Origin: Candidatus Altarchaeota archaeon
GTDB taxonomy: Archaea > Altiarchaeota > Altiarchaeia > JAFGQM01
Length of the DNA: 18,854 nt
Reading direction: 5' to 3'
Assembly: GCA_016935655.1 (NCBI GenBank)
Contig: JAFGQM010000142.1
Span: forward strand, 1-18,854
Below the pieces are notes generated by a model. That model was not told the DNA's origin, ran no database searches, and was given only the letters and a program-made list of their open reading frames with translations. Shown here one piece after another: positions 7,861 through 15,769 of this stretch. Made by a program: the position numbers and the translations under genes. Numbering within the stretch: the stretch's first letter is position 1; each line of letters starts with the position of its first letter.

Positions 7861-10412
7861 ACAAGATTGTATCCATCGGGATTATGGCAGGACTTGTCTT
7901 GCTGATGGCTCCGATAGCCCTGGCTGAGGAGGCCATAGTCGGGATAGTCTACAGGGGCTGGAGTGACTCAGAGTGCAACAAGGAATTTGGAGAGCGCGCC
8001 ACTGCCGGAGTCCCGGAAATGGTGACTACTGAGATGAGAAGGTTCAAAGGGCCGCTAACCGCGCGCGACGGCTCGGAGACCTCGTGCTACTGCAAGGAGG
8101 GCTATGTAGTGAGCGCGGACAAGAAAAGCTGTGTTACCTGTGAGTCAATGTTTCCGAATAAGCCTTACGTAACATCCATAGACGTCGCAGAAACAGTTCT
8201 AGAAGCCAAGCTCCTTCATAACGGCCAGGACGTGGGATGCAGGTGCAGGGCCAAGAACGGCAATCTGGTATTCGACAGGGTCGAGAACAACGACTGCAAG
8301 TACAAGGCGATCAGCCCCGAGGACCAGAAGTGCAACGCCAAGTATCCTGGCAGCCAGAAATGCGGCGAGGACAAGGCCAAGAAGGTGGGCGATGTGGACG
8401 GAATCGAATGCTGCTGCCAGGCGGGGTTCGACCTCCAGAACGGCGCCTGTGTAGCCTCCGCGGGCTCTGCAGACTCCAAGGCCTGTAAGGACCAGTGGGC
8501 CTCGCAGTTCGGGGCGGGCAACAGGGACGCTGTGGACGTCTGCAAGGACCAGCAGTCGCCCGACGACAGCATAAGGATAACAGACGTGATATCACCGTCA
8601 GACCCTACAAAGACGATTAAATGCTGCTGCGCTGACGGTTACGCAAGGGACCCACGAGACGGGGTGTGCAAATCGACCAAGGACGAATGCACGGACAAGG
8701 TGGCCAACAGTGTCAAGAGCACCCATTTCTTTGCCGGTGGGGAGTCCATAACGGCTACAAATGGATGGGACCAAGCAGTCATAAGCAGGCTCCAGGGCCT
8801 CAGCTGCAACTGCCAGAGGGGGTTCACCAAAAGGGATACGAACAACGACGGGAAATGGGACGAGTGCAACAAGGTTTCAAACAAGTGCGATGAGACAATA
8901 CCCGGGAGCGTGGGGGAGGAGGCGACTGACAAAGGCATAAGGATAGGCGCCGGGCAGGGCTGGGACCAGACGGTGTTGGACAGAATCAGCCACTTGAGCT
9001 GCTGGTGCAAGGCGGATTTGACTCCGGTAGATACTGATGGAAAAGCAGGATTTGAAGCCTGTGGCAAGGTACTAAACAATGTAAAGTTCACGTGTAAAAG
9101 CCCTGAAGTGATTGCAACGGGGATAAAAGGAGTCGCTTGCTATGAATATGTGGAAGGGCATCCGTTCCCCCCCAATCTTGCGAGTGTTAAGAAGGATGAC
9201 GCAGCCTTGGATGCAATTATCTGTGGCCCTGACAAGATAGTGCTTACATCACAAAGGAACAGTAATCTCAATGCAATAGGTAGCGGTTTATACGCTGCTA
9301 CTCTAGAACCTTTTGTGGATGTGGCAGGTATGGCCGGAAGCGGAATAAAGAGGGCCTGGAACTGGCTTTGGAGCACACCGAAGGCTTCTGATGCGCCCCC
9401 AGAACCTACGACCACGAAAACCGATATAGCCGAAATGGAATGTGAAAAGATCGACTGGGGCGAGTTGGCGGTAGACTTCGCACAAGTGGGGTTGGAGGTA
9501 GGGTATACTGAGGCTGCTTTGGCAAAAGCCGCCGGCCAATTCCTAACAAGGCTGGAAGGCATAAGCCTGCCATATGGCGGAGCTGTTGCCTGGGGACCAG
9601 ATTTCACAAGAGATTTACAGTCGGCCAGAAATGCTCTTGGTGCGGGCAGGAATTCCGAAGCTTTAGTGAAAATGGAAAGCGCAATAGGAAGAATCCCCGC
9701 AGTCGCAGGACCAGAACTGGCAGAGGTTGCAGCAGCCAGAAAAGAGATGAGCGTAGTGGGGAAAGCATTGGCATGGACTGCTACAAAGTACGGCACTGCG
9801 GTAAGCAAATTAGGGGCGGTTACAGGGAAATTAAAAATAATTGCAAAACCAGTAGAGTGGCTTTTGAGAGGCGGTGGCTCTGCGGTTAAATTACTGGGCA
9901 CCGTGGGCAGGGTAGCCGGCAGATGGGCCGGGCCCTTGGGTCTAATAGTCAGTGGTTTGGAGGGGGTAAGGACGGGGATAAGGACCGCTACTGCAGATGC
10001 CACGACAGTGTGGTCCGAGGACCGGGGAGGCATGAGGACGGAGTTAACTGAGATGGAACCATTCAAGGTCAATTATAAGATAGTGCTGGAATCAGCAGAA
10101 ACAAATGAGGTATCGGTTGGGGATAATACACATGAATTCAAATTCCTTGGCATCTCTGGAAAATCCCAGCTTGTTTTCCAATTCAACAAAGAGGCAGGAT
10201 CCAGTTACTGGGTCATATCAAAGAACTATCTAGTCTCCGTAAACCTTGGTGCAGTGGACCAGCCTTTACAGCTATACACATGCAAGGGCCTCCAGAGCTA
10301 TGACGGAACCAGTAAGGAAGTAATGTTTTCTAGTTGCACGGTAAGGAATGCGAAATATGAGGATTTACAGGCTAGCCCTCCCCCAAAACCTGACGAAATG
10401 ATAGAGATCTAG
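7857..10412 (+). CDS. Secreted Cys-rich repeat protein with Gly-rich helical C-terminal half
   Basis: No known family is recognised for this 851-residue product. A signal peptide (1-23, cut after ALA) precedes six Cys-rich units. Each has a Cys some 35-50 residues before a CxC or CCC, an aromatic/Gly step in most units ([GD]-[FY]), and a final Cys: SCYC...C92, GCRC...C147, ECCC...C198, KCCC...C271, SCNC...C337 and SCWC...C402. The pattern recalls EGF-like or trypsin-inhibitor-like disulfide domains without matching one cleanly. From about 411 on, cysteines are sparse. Residues about 535-715 are helical, Ala/Gly-rich and moderately hydrophobic (for example AVKLLGTVGRVAGRWAGPLG), and a beta-rich end follows. 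There is no C-terminal anchor. Its ATG overlaps the previous stop (ATGA), so it is translationally coupled to the giant surface protein and may be its partner. Codon use changes near 9087. Confidence 0.85.
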   Translation: MNKIVSIGIMAGLVLLMAPIALAEEAIVGIVYRGWSDSECNKEFGERATAGVPEMVTTEMRRFKGPLTARDGSETSCYCKEGYVVSADKKSCVTCESMFPNKPYVTSIDVAETVLEAKLLHNGQDVGCRCRAKNGNLVFDRVENNDCKYKAISPEDQKCNAKYPGSQKCGEDKAKKVGDVDGIECCCQAGFDLQNGACVASAGSADSKACKDQWASQFGAGNRDAVDVCKDQQSPDDSIRITDVISPSDPTKTIKCCCADGYARDPRDGVCKSTKDECTDKVANSVKSTHFFAGGESITATNGWDQAVISRLQGLSCNCQRGFTKRDTNNDGKWDECNKVSNKCDETIPGSVGEEATDKGIRIGAGQGWDQTVLDRISHLSCWCKADLTPVDTDGKAGFEACGKVLNNVKFTCKSPEVIATGIKGVACYEYVEGHPFPPNLASVKKDDAALDAIICGPDKIVLTSQRNSNLNAIGSGLYAATLEPFVDVAGMAGSGIKRAWNWLWSTPKASDAPPEPTTTKTDIAEMECEKIDWGELAVDFAQVGLEVGYTEAALAKAAGQFLTRLEGISLPYGGAVAWGPDFTRDLQSARNALGAGRNSEALVKMESAIGRIPAVAGPELAEVAAARKEMSVVGKALAWTATKYGTAVSKLGAVTGKLKIIAKPVEWLLRGGGSAVKLLGTVGRVAGRWAGPLGLIVSGLEGVRTGIRTATADATTVWSEDRGGMRTELTEMEPFKVNYKIVLESAETNEVSVGDNTHEFKFLGISGKSQLVFQFNKEAGSSYWVISKNYLVSVNLGAVDQPLQLYTCKGLQSYDGTSKEVMFSSCTVRNAKYEDLQASPPPKPDEMIEI

Positions 10413-10433
10413 TACTTTATTCTCAAGCCTCCC

Positions 10434-12233
10434 TCAAACGCTCGCCAGCGTGGGCTTCCTTCTTCTGAACCTAGTGGCCCTGTAACCGCCCTTACCCTTC
10501 CTCTGGGTGTTTATGAGCCTTATGCCGAATAGGACCAGCAATATGGCGACTATTACTATGAGGACCAGTGTAACGAAGCCGAAGTCAGCAGAGCCGTAAA
10601 GGACTATCTGGAACTCTGAGGAGACGTACCTGTCCTTGGAGGAGCCGATCGTGTAGTTACCGGCCTCTAGGAAGGTGTAGATGGCTTCCCCCATCTCGTT
10701 TGTCCTCAGTACCTCCACAGTGCCGTTGGGGGTGGTTATGGTCAAAATCGCCATGGAAACAACCCTTCCGGACTCCTCGTCCACCGTTGTTATGGTAGTC
10801 CAGTTGCCCGGGACAAGCATGGTTTCGTTCTGAAGCTGCGCGATGACCCTTATGCCGCAGTCCTTGGGGCAGTAGAGGGATGAGAAGAAATCGTCCTCAC
10901 CAAGGGCGCATATGCCATCCAGACAAACGGGGCAGTCCCGCGGGCAGCTGCCGCTTATGTTCTCCGCGACACTGCAAATGCCGTTCCCGCAGTTGGCCAA
11001 CGCCTCCACGTTCACTATGACGATGTCCGTATCAGAGGCGTTGCTGTCTGAAACAGTGAGCGTTATCTCGTGTACGCCGGGAGTAGCGAATGCGACCATG
11101 GGCCTTTCAACCGATTCTATTTCGACGCCCAGAGAGTCTACCCACAAGTATACGAGCGCATCCCCGTCTGGGTCAGAGGACATGGATCCATCCAGGGTCA
11201 CCGTAGAACCCTCAAGCACATACAGGTCCTCACCTGCATTGGCTACCGGGGGATTATTCTGCCTTTTGATAGTATAAACAATGGTCTGGTCGTCCTTGTT
11301 GTTGAAACATATGTTGGTCTGGGAGGCCTCGCTATACCTCTCCTTCCTGACCAGGACATCGTAGCACTTTGGCGTCTCCAATGTGAACTCTGCCATGCCC
11401 TCGGAGTCGGTGTCCTTCACATCCTGGGCCAAGGACGTCCTGTCAACTATTACGACCTTGGCTGCTTCTACAGCCGCATTGGTGTCCTGGTCCTTGACCT
11501 TGACCCTGAAGATTGCATCCCCAGGTGTACTAAAAGTTACCTCAATTGCGTCATTTTTTGTATAATCCTCGTTCAGCTCGAGCTCGAAATTATCACTGAA
11601 TGTGATATAATCATTCTTCTCGACCGTTATTTTATAGGTCGTGGCGGACTCGAGGTCTTTGAAGGAGGCTATGCCCTTACTGTCCGTGTCCTTCTCCTCG
11701 TCATCGGAGTCGACCTCAAAGCCCTCATACTTTGTCGCCTCATCCGGGAAGGCGAACTCGTCATAATCCTCGTAATTGGGGAAGTCCTCTTCATCCACGT
11801 CCGAGTCTAGGCTCTCTATGGTGACTGTGGCACCCCTGACGACAGCCCCCGCATCATCCAAGACCTTGACTTCCACATCGACCAGCGAAGGCCTTAGCAC
11901 GGCCAGGACATCGACACTGCTGTCATAGTCCTTCAACACGTCGTTGGTGTTTGTGAGCTTCTGGTAGTCGTCGTGGGTGATGGTTATGTCATAGTCGTCG
12001 TCTTCCTCAAGGTCACAGTCCATCAGCCCCTCGTCATCGGTCTCATCGTCACAGACCTCGTCCCCCGTGCTGTTGGTAACGACCACTACGGCATCCTCTA
12101 TCGGATCCCCGTTCTTGTCCACAACAGTGATCTGGAATTCATAACTCTTTGCAGAGACCAAGGAAGCGGTCAAAGACAAACTTAAGGCAAAGATGACAAA
12201 TACCATTAGAGCTCGATTTTTATCCCCACCCAT
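10434..12233 (-). CDS. Surface protein with CarboxypepD-reg, PKD and CGxGIC Cys-repeat domains
   Basis: The ATG at 12233 (599 residues) is chosen over upstream TTG/GTG codons because GGTGAT lies four bases before it. A signal peptide (1-28, cut after VSA) is followed by three CarboxypepD-reg-like beta domains (31-113, 117-235, 240-323). The second carries a very acidic insert (about 142-182). A PKD domain (326-410; PPVANAGEDLYV, SSDPDGDAL, LTVSDSN) comes next, then two Cys repeats (CGNGIC...CPRDC, 415-434; CLDGIC...CPKDC, 437-459), an Ig-like domain (462-548), a membrane helix (about 552-573) and an Arg/Lys-rich cytoplasmic tail. Several N-x-S/T sequons are present. The protein should be anchored with its domains outside the cell. 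The Cys repeats match those of the 833-residue protein. It converges on the 851-residue gene with a 21-base gap. Confidence 0.88.
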   Translation of the reverse strand: MGGDKNRALMVFVIFALSLSLTASLVSAKSYEFQITVVDKNGDPIEDAVVVVTNSTGDEVCDDETDDEGLMDCDLEEDDDYDITITHDDYQKLTNTNDVLKDYDSSVDVLAVLRPSLVDVEVKVLDDAGAVVRGATVTIESLDSDVDEEDFPNYEDYDEFAFPDEATKYEGFEVDSDDEEKDTDSKGIASFKDLESATTYKITVEKNDYITFSDNFELELNEDYTKNDAIEVTFSTPGDAIFRVKVKDQDTNAAVEAAKVVIVDRTSLAQDVKDTDSEGMAEFTLETPKCYDVLVRKERYSEASQTNICFNNKDDQTIVYTIKRQNNPPVANAGEDLYVLEGSTVTLDGSMSSDPDGDALVYLWVDSLGVEIESVERPMVAFATPGVHEITLTVSDSNASDTDIVIVNVEALANCGNGICSVAENISGSCPRDCPVCLDGICALGEDDFFSSLYCPKDCGIRVIAQLQNETMLVPGNWTTITTVDEESGRVVSMAILTITTPNGTVEVLRTNEMGEAIYTFLEAGNYTIGSSKDRYVSSEFQIVLYGSADFGFVTLVLIVIVAILLVLFGIRLINTQRKGKGGYRATRFRRRKPTLASV

Positions 12234-12237
12234 TCTT

Positions 12238-12243
12238 ATCACC
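12238..12243 (-). promoter_or_regulatory. Ribosome-binding site deciding the start of the 599-residue protein
   Basis: GGTGAT on the minus strand lies four bases before the ATG at 12233. It overlaps the alternative TTG (12245) and GTG (12242) starts, which makes those less likely. Confidence 0.65.
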
Positions 12244-12252
12244 AAACGTTAA

Positions 12253-12270
12253 AAGTCTTGTTAAAGACTT
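12253..12270. promoter_or_regulatory. Palindrome at the predicted transcription start of the PKD surface gene
   Basis: AAGTCTT (12253-12259), four-base spacer, AAGACTT (12264-12270): a perfect 7-bp inverted repeat. It overlaps the start expected about 25 bases from the TATA box at 12284-12297. It could be a repressor operator or a 5' leader hairpin. Confidence 0.55.
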
Positions 12271-12283
12271 ATAGTTAAGCGAA

Positions 12284-12297
12284 ATAAGTATAAAAAC
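12284..12297 (-). promoter_or_regulatory. Archaeal TATA box for the PKD surface gene
   Basis: GTTTTTATACTTAT on the minus strand resembles the archaeal TATA consensus and lies about 50 bases upstream of the ATG at 12233. The expected start is near 12265. Confidence 0.55.
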
Positions 12298-12309
12298 ATT
12301 ACGGTTCCT

Positions 12310-12317
12310 AAAAAAAA
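12310..12317 (-). terminator. T8 tract downstream of the Glu/Pro-rich membrane protein gene
   Basis: Eight consecutive A on the plus strand read as T8 on the minus strand, 37 bases after the stop codon of the 272-residue gene and before the next TATA box. Archaeal transcription ends at such U-rich tracts. Confidence 0.4.
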
Positions 12318-12354
12318 TTCATGTCGATGAACACACAGGATTAAGGAAGGAGGA

Positions 12355-13173
12355 TTACTCCTCCTCTTTTATCCTTAAAAGGAAGGGTTTGTCCTCCTTC
12401 TTCCCAGCAGTGCTCTTCTCGGATTTCTTCTCTTCCTTCCTCTCCTCTTTCTTAAGCTTTTCCTGCTTCTCTTCTTTCTCTGGCTTCTTCTCCCTCACTT
12501 CCTTGAAGAACTCGCCTTCTTCCCAGTCCTCTTTCTTTTCCTCTTCCTCTCCGCGGGTCAGAAGCACTATCAGCATCACTATTATGATGACTATCAAAAG
12601 GCCTATGAGCGCTATCTGGGTGGAGTCGCTTCGTGAGACCGCCTTGCCCGAGCCTGTGGCATTGATACTCTCGTTGTCGGCAGCGATTACCTCAGGCACA
12701 GGGGCTACTACAACCTCTGTAGGCTCCTCTTCTGCAGGTTCTATTACGACACCTGGCTCTTCCCCCGTGGGTTCTATCACAACCTCTGGCTCTTCTTCAG
12801 TAGGCTCGACGACTACTATCTCCGGCTCTTCCTCCGTTATGTTCACAGGTATGACAACGATCTCCGGTTCCTCTTCCTCTGGAGGCTCGACCGTTGCATT
12901 TGTGGCATTCTCTAGGGGAATGATCTCCGGTTCAGTAGGCTCCCCCACAGGAGGCTCTATAGCCGCAGAACCGTACCGCTTGTTGAACGCCAAGGAGTCG
13001 ACATAATACATTACGCCGCCCTGCATCTCCAACTTCACTAACTTCGACTCCCCAAAGTTCTTCTCGAAATACCGGTCTGTGTAGTAGTACACGACATTTT
13101 TTGCAGAAGCTGGATTTGGGACCAGCGTCATGCATAGAATTGTTACGATTACAAAAGTCAGATATTTTTTCAT
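12355..13173 (-). CDS. Signal-peptide protein with Glu/Pro/Val-rich stalk, membrane helix and charged tail
   Basis: No family is recognised. The ATG at 13173 (272 residues) is preceded by GGGGGTTGA, which favours it over an in-frame TTG at 13203. A signal peptide (1-24, cut after ASA) leads to a small aromatic-rich domain (25-70, VVYYYTDRYFEKNF...). A Pro/Glu/Val stalk of short units (EEEPEIVV, EEEPEVVI, GEEPGVVI, EEEPTEVV; about 76-155) follows, then a linker with N-x-S/T sequons, one membrane helix (about 186-206) and a 65-residue Lys/Glu-rich cytoplasmic tail likely to be helical. The layout resembles a small wall or sheath-spanning anchor. The stalk matches in style the Glu/Pro stretch of the 202-residue protein. 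It has its own promoter region rich in inverted repeats. Confidence 0.82.
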   Translation of the reverse strand: MKKYLTFVIVTILCMTLVPNPASAKNVVYYYTDRYFEKNFGESKLVKLEMQGGVMYYVDSLAFNKRYGSAAIEPPVGEPTEPEIIPLENATNATVEPPEEEEPEIVVIPVNITEEEPEIVVVEPTEEEPEVVIEPTGEEPGVVIEPAEEEPTEVVVAPVPEVIAADNESINATGSGKAVSRSDSTQIALIGLLIVIIIVMLIVLLTRGEEEEKKEDWEEGEFFKEVREKKPEKEEKQEKLKKEERKEEKKSEKSTAGKKEDKPFLLRIKEEE

Positions 13174-13230
13174 TCTCTTCAACCCCCGAAAAATAGATTT
13201 CAACTGCGAATCTATTGAATAAAGGAATAA

Positions 13231-13246
13231 AAATGGCTAGCCATTT
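13231..13246. promoter_or_regulatory. 16-bp perfect palindrome in the leader of the 272-residue gene
   Basis: AAATGGCTAGCCATTT is its own reverse complement. It lies 58 bases upstream of the ATG at 13173, in the predicted 5' leader or, if a weaker T-rich element just downstream is the real promoter, at the BRE/TATA border. A dimeric regulator site is the simplest reading. Confidence 0.6.
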
Positions 13247-13259
13247 CTCTTACTTTCTT

Positions 13260-13301
13260 ACTAAAGATTGAAGCTAGGCTTACATCTTTTATATCTTTAG
13301 T
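13260..13301. promoter_or_regulatory. 9-bp inverted repeat flanking TATA box and start site
   Basis: ACTAAAGAT (13260-13268) and ATCTTTAGT (13293-13301) are perfect reverse complements with centres 33 bases apart, close to three DNA turns. The right arm covers the BRE/TATA edge and the left arm covers the predicted transcription start. This suits an operator pair bound on the same DNA face. Confidence 0.55.
13283..13300 (-). promoter_or_regulatory. BRE/TATA promoter for the 272-residue gene
   Basis: On the minus strand CTAAAG (BRE-like, purine-rich) is followed by ATATAAAAG. The start would fall near 13264, giving a leader of about 90 bases before the ATG at 13173. Confidence 0.5.
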
Positions 13302-13337
13302 GCACGGGGGTTAGAGGGTCGGTAAGATGTAAGGAAA

Positions 13338-15164
13338 CTACTTCTTACAAAGGAACCTCAGTATCAGGAGTATGGACAAAATCGCTATGACTACAACCAA
13401 GACCAATATCAGAGGGGTATAATCCATGACCAAGCCAGGTCCACCGGCTGGGGCCTCGCCCGTCGGAGTCCTTTCCCCGCCCCTAGATTCGGGAGGCTGC
13501 CAAGGGACTACTGGCACCTCAGGGGTCAAAGTAGGCTTGCCGGAGAGCTTACAGATGGGGTAGGATACGTCCAGGTCCAAATCAAGGACTTCCGTCTGGT
13601 ACTGGCTTGTGGCTATTATCCTAAACTTATGATTACCCTCGGCATCCGGAGAGATGAAGAAGTACATTGCTATCGGCCTGCTCTCGAAAGGTTTTAATGT
13701 AACCTCCTTAGGTTGTATGTCAAAGTTCCCTGGCCCTTCTGCAGTCAAACGGACCCTTAAGTCGGAATATCCAGTATTCAATAGTAACAGGGGTATCTCG
13801 CCGCCAGAACAGTCAAAGACCCTTGGATTGATAGCCAACTTCATGCCCATACCGGCACATAGCTCGTCGGATGTTATAAGACCCAGTTTAGCCCTAGCGA
13901 TCGCTGTGTTTTGCGTAGAGGTGGCTTGTATCACCAGCTCCTCTTCGTCTTCTATGCAACAGGTATTGAGGTTCTGCTTGAAGAACAAGAGGTCCTCGGA
14001 ACCAGGCTCCAATGTCACCTTGGTCCTATCTAGCCCACCCGGGATACCCTCCGCAGTCAGTATGAACGTTTGCCTGTTTATCCCGGTATTCTTTATCCTG
14101 ACCTTAAACCCGTCAAAGGGCTCGCACTTGCAGATAGTGTGTTGAGCGGGGATAATCTCCAACTCGACACCATAGCATTCCCTTATGTCCACCAAGGTGG
14201 TGGACGAATCCCTTGAGTAGGTTCCTTCAGCGGTTATGATGGAGTCGCACAGGCCCAAGCCCGAGGTTATCCTTACTTCAACTTCCTTGGATTCCCCTGG
14301 ACCTAGATGGATGGAATTAAACGGCAAAGATGCCTTGCAATTACCTGATAGATGCAAATCGAAGTCGTCAGCCAAGTTGCCGTTGTTCCTCACCAATGCG
14401 GTGTAGGATGGCTTGCTGCCGTAGCCTGAGCATGTAAGGGCGTTCTCTGGTGAGATGACGTCGACGCTATGGCATTTGTTCAAGTCTATCCTAACCAGGC
14501 CTTCGGTATAATCGTTTGCTGAAGAGGCAACAAGTTTGGATGTGAAAGAACCGAAGTGCAACCCTAAAGACGTGATTGTTATGTCCACTCTCCTGGACTC
14601 GCCTGGCTGTAGGCTTACGGAACCGGGGGTCAAGGATATCTGGACCTTTGGAGGCAGGTTCTCAAAGGAAAGACTGTACGTATCCGGCTTGCTTCCTAGG
14701 TTAGTCAATGTGGCTTCTATCCTCTTTGTCTCACCCTCGCAAAGACCTACTTGCGGGATTATACCCAAGGAGGAAGCATGACAGTTCCTAATCTCCATGA
14801 GGCCGTCATCCGAGTCAGAACTCCCATAGCCGGATGCTGTTATGGTGAACCTGTACGACCCAAAGGGTATATTTGACGGATATATCAAACCGACCGGCAC
14901 GGTCTTCTTCTTATACGCCTCTACCACGACCTGTGAAGGCATGGTGGAGGTTATCGGCACCTCAGACAAGGCAGAGAGTGAGATGGACCTTGAGTAGGCA
15001 TAGATGTTGGTCACCTCTAGGTTAATTGAAGCCTGCTCACCCCTGCAGACTGAAACGTAGGATGGTTTTATCTCCAGTATGCAATCATTGCAGGCAGCGC
15101 CCACAATATTAAGATATACTAGTGATGATGCTACAAATGCCCAAAATATTATAGTTCTGTTCAT
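13338..15164 (-). CDS. Anchored surface protein with five NEW3/COG1361-like Ig domains
   Basis: The product has 608 residues. A signal peptide (1-23, cut after VGA) is followed by five Ig-like units of about 100 residues (28-126, 130-228, 232-328, 332-430, 440-535). These have features of NPCBM-associated NEW3 / COG1361 S-layer-type domains: a 'TLTNLGSKPDTYSL' strand pair, a 'L-x-P-G-[ES]-[SK]' turn and an 'F-G-S-[YF]' step. Most units carry one Cys in the first strand (SVC, GLC, LTC, TIC, FDC) and one at the end (RNCH, NKCH, RECY, PIC). This suggests regular disulfides at domain junctions. A Pro-rich linker (543-578), a membrane helix (about 583-603) and LCKK end the chain. Its ATG overlaps the 202-residue gene's stop (ATGA), and GGTGA lies nine bases upstream. 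It is the last gene of the three-gene operon. Confidence 0.87.
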   Translation of the reverse strand: MNRTIIFWAFVASSLVYLNIVGAACNDCILEIKPSYVSVCRGEQASINLEVTNIYAYSRSISLSALSEVPITSTMPSQVVVEAYKKKTVPVGLIYPSNIPFGSYRFTITASGYGSSDSDDGLMEIRNCHASSLGIIPQVGLCEGETKRIEATLTNLGSKPDTYSLSFENLPPKVQISLTPGSVSLQPGESRRVDITITSLGLHFGSFTSKLVASSANDYTEGLVRIDLNKCHSVDVISPENALTCSGYGSKPSYTALVRNNGNLADDFDLHLSGNCKASLPFNSIHLGPGESKEVEVRITSGLGLCDSIITAEGTYSRDSSTTLVDIRECYGVELEIIPAQHTICKCEPFDGFKVRIKNTGINRQTFILTAEGIPGGLDRTKVTLEPGSEDLLFFKQNLNTCCIEDEEELVIQATSTQNTAIARAKLGLITSDELCAGMGMKLAINPRVFDCSGGEIPLLLLNTGYSDLRVRLTAEGPGNFDIQPKEVTLKPFESRPIAMYFFISPDAEGNHKFRIIATSQYQTEVLDLDLDVSYPICKLSGKPTLTPEVPVVPWQPPESRGGERTPTGEAPAGGPGLVMDYTPLILVLVVVIAILSILLILRFLCKK

Positions 15165-15769
15165 CTTTTTTTCTCACCGGTTATATAAGCCAAGAGTATG
15201 ACTACTGCAACAAGCAACAGCACCGTCGAGACCTTCCACAGATCCAGCGGCTCCGCACCGCTTAATTCACCTGTCGGGGCGGGGGATATAGAGACGTTGG
15301 ATGTAACCTCAGGCTCCTCTTCCTCCGGCTCTTCTGGAGGCAGTTCTATAGGAGGATAACAATCCAAAGGCACAACCAAGAAGGCTTCCACCCTGTCAGA
15401 GACTATCTCACATCCAGATATTGTAGAAATATAAACAGTTATTGCATATCTGCCCGGCTGGATGTTACATGGTGTCTTCACGTACATCCTAAGGCTCTCC
15501 TGTGAATTAGGCCCCAAGACCAGAACTTCTGGCTTGAGACTGGCCCAAATCGAGGGATCAGAGGCATATGCCCCGAGATTTATTGCAATCGAACGGTCAT
15601 CCTCGTTAGTTATGGCGACCTCATAGGCCAGTGTCCTGCAGCCGCAGGAGGTTATCTCGCCCGGTTCTATGGTAACAGACTGCTGCTCGGCCTTGGCCAC
15701 TGTCAAAGACTGAGCCAGCGAAAGCAAAAGAAATGCACAAATCCAAATCCTCATGGCTCCTATGTTCAT
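15161..15769 (-). CDS. Anchored single-Ig surface protein with Glu/Pro stalk
   Basis: The product has 202 residues. A signal peptide (1-27, cut after AKA) precedes one NEW3-like Ig domain (about 30-137, with SCGC near the start and Cys at 101, 120 and 137). A Pro/Glu segment (ELPPEEPEEEEPEV), a Ser/Pro linker, a membrane helix (about 178-196) and a GEKKR tail follow. It overlaps both neighbours by ATGA. It reads like a single-domain version of the 608-residue protein. An internal ATG at 15754 preceded by AGGAG is possible but the spacing is too short. It probably assembles with the two larger operon proteins at the membrane. Confidence 0.83.
   Translation of the reverse strand: MNIGAMRIWICAFLLLSLAQSLTVAKAEQQSVTIEPGEITSCGCRTLAYEVAITNEDDRSIAINLGAYASDPSIWASLKPEVLVLGPNSQESLRMYVKTPCNIQPGRYAITVYISTISGCEIVSDRVEAFLVVPLDCYPPIELPPEEPEEEEPEVTSNVSISPAPTGELSGAEPLDLWKVSTVLLLVAVVILLAYITGEKKR

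Noticed and set aside
9140..10072. 310-codon open frame antisense to the 851-residue gene
   Set aside because: No ribosome-binding site or recognisable domain, and a Pro/Ser/Ala-rich composition typical of antisense frames. The plus frame has a signal peptide and a coupled start.
12389..13006. 205-codon plus-strand open frame rich in Ser/Gly/Thr
   Set aside because: It is the antisense of the Glu/Pro/Lys-rich gene, where such codons produce long Ser/Thr/Phe frames without stops.
13322..13348. Hairpin GTAAGA/TCTTAC as a terminator of the 608-residue gene
   Set aside because: Only six pairs with a 15-base loop, overlapping the stop codon and lacking a following T tract. Too weak to call.
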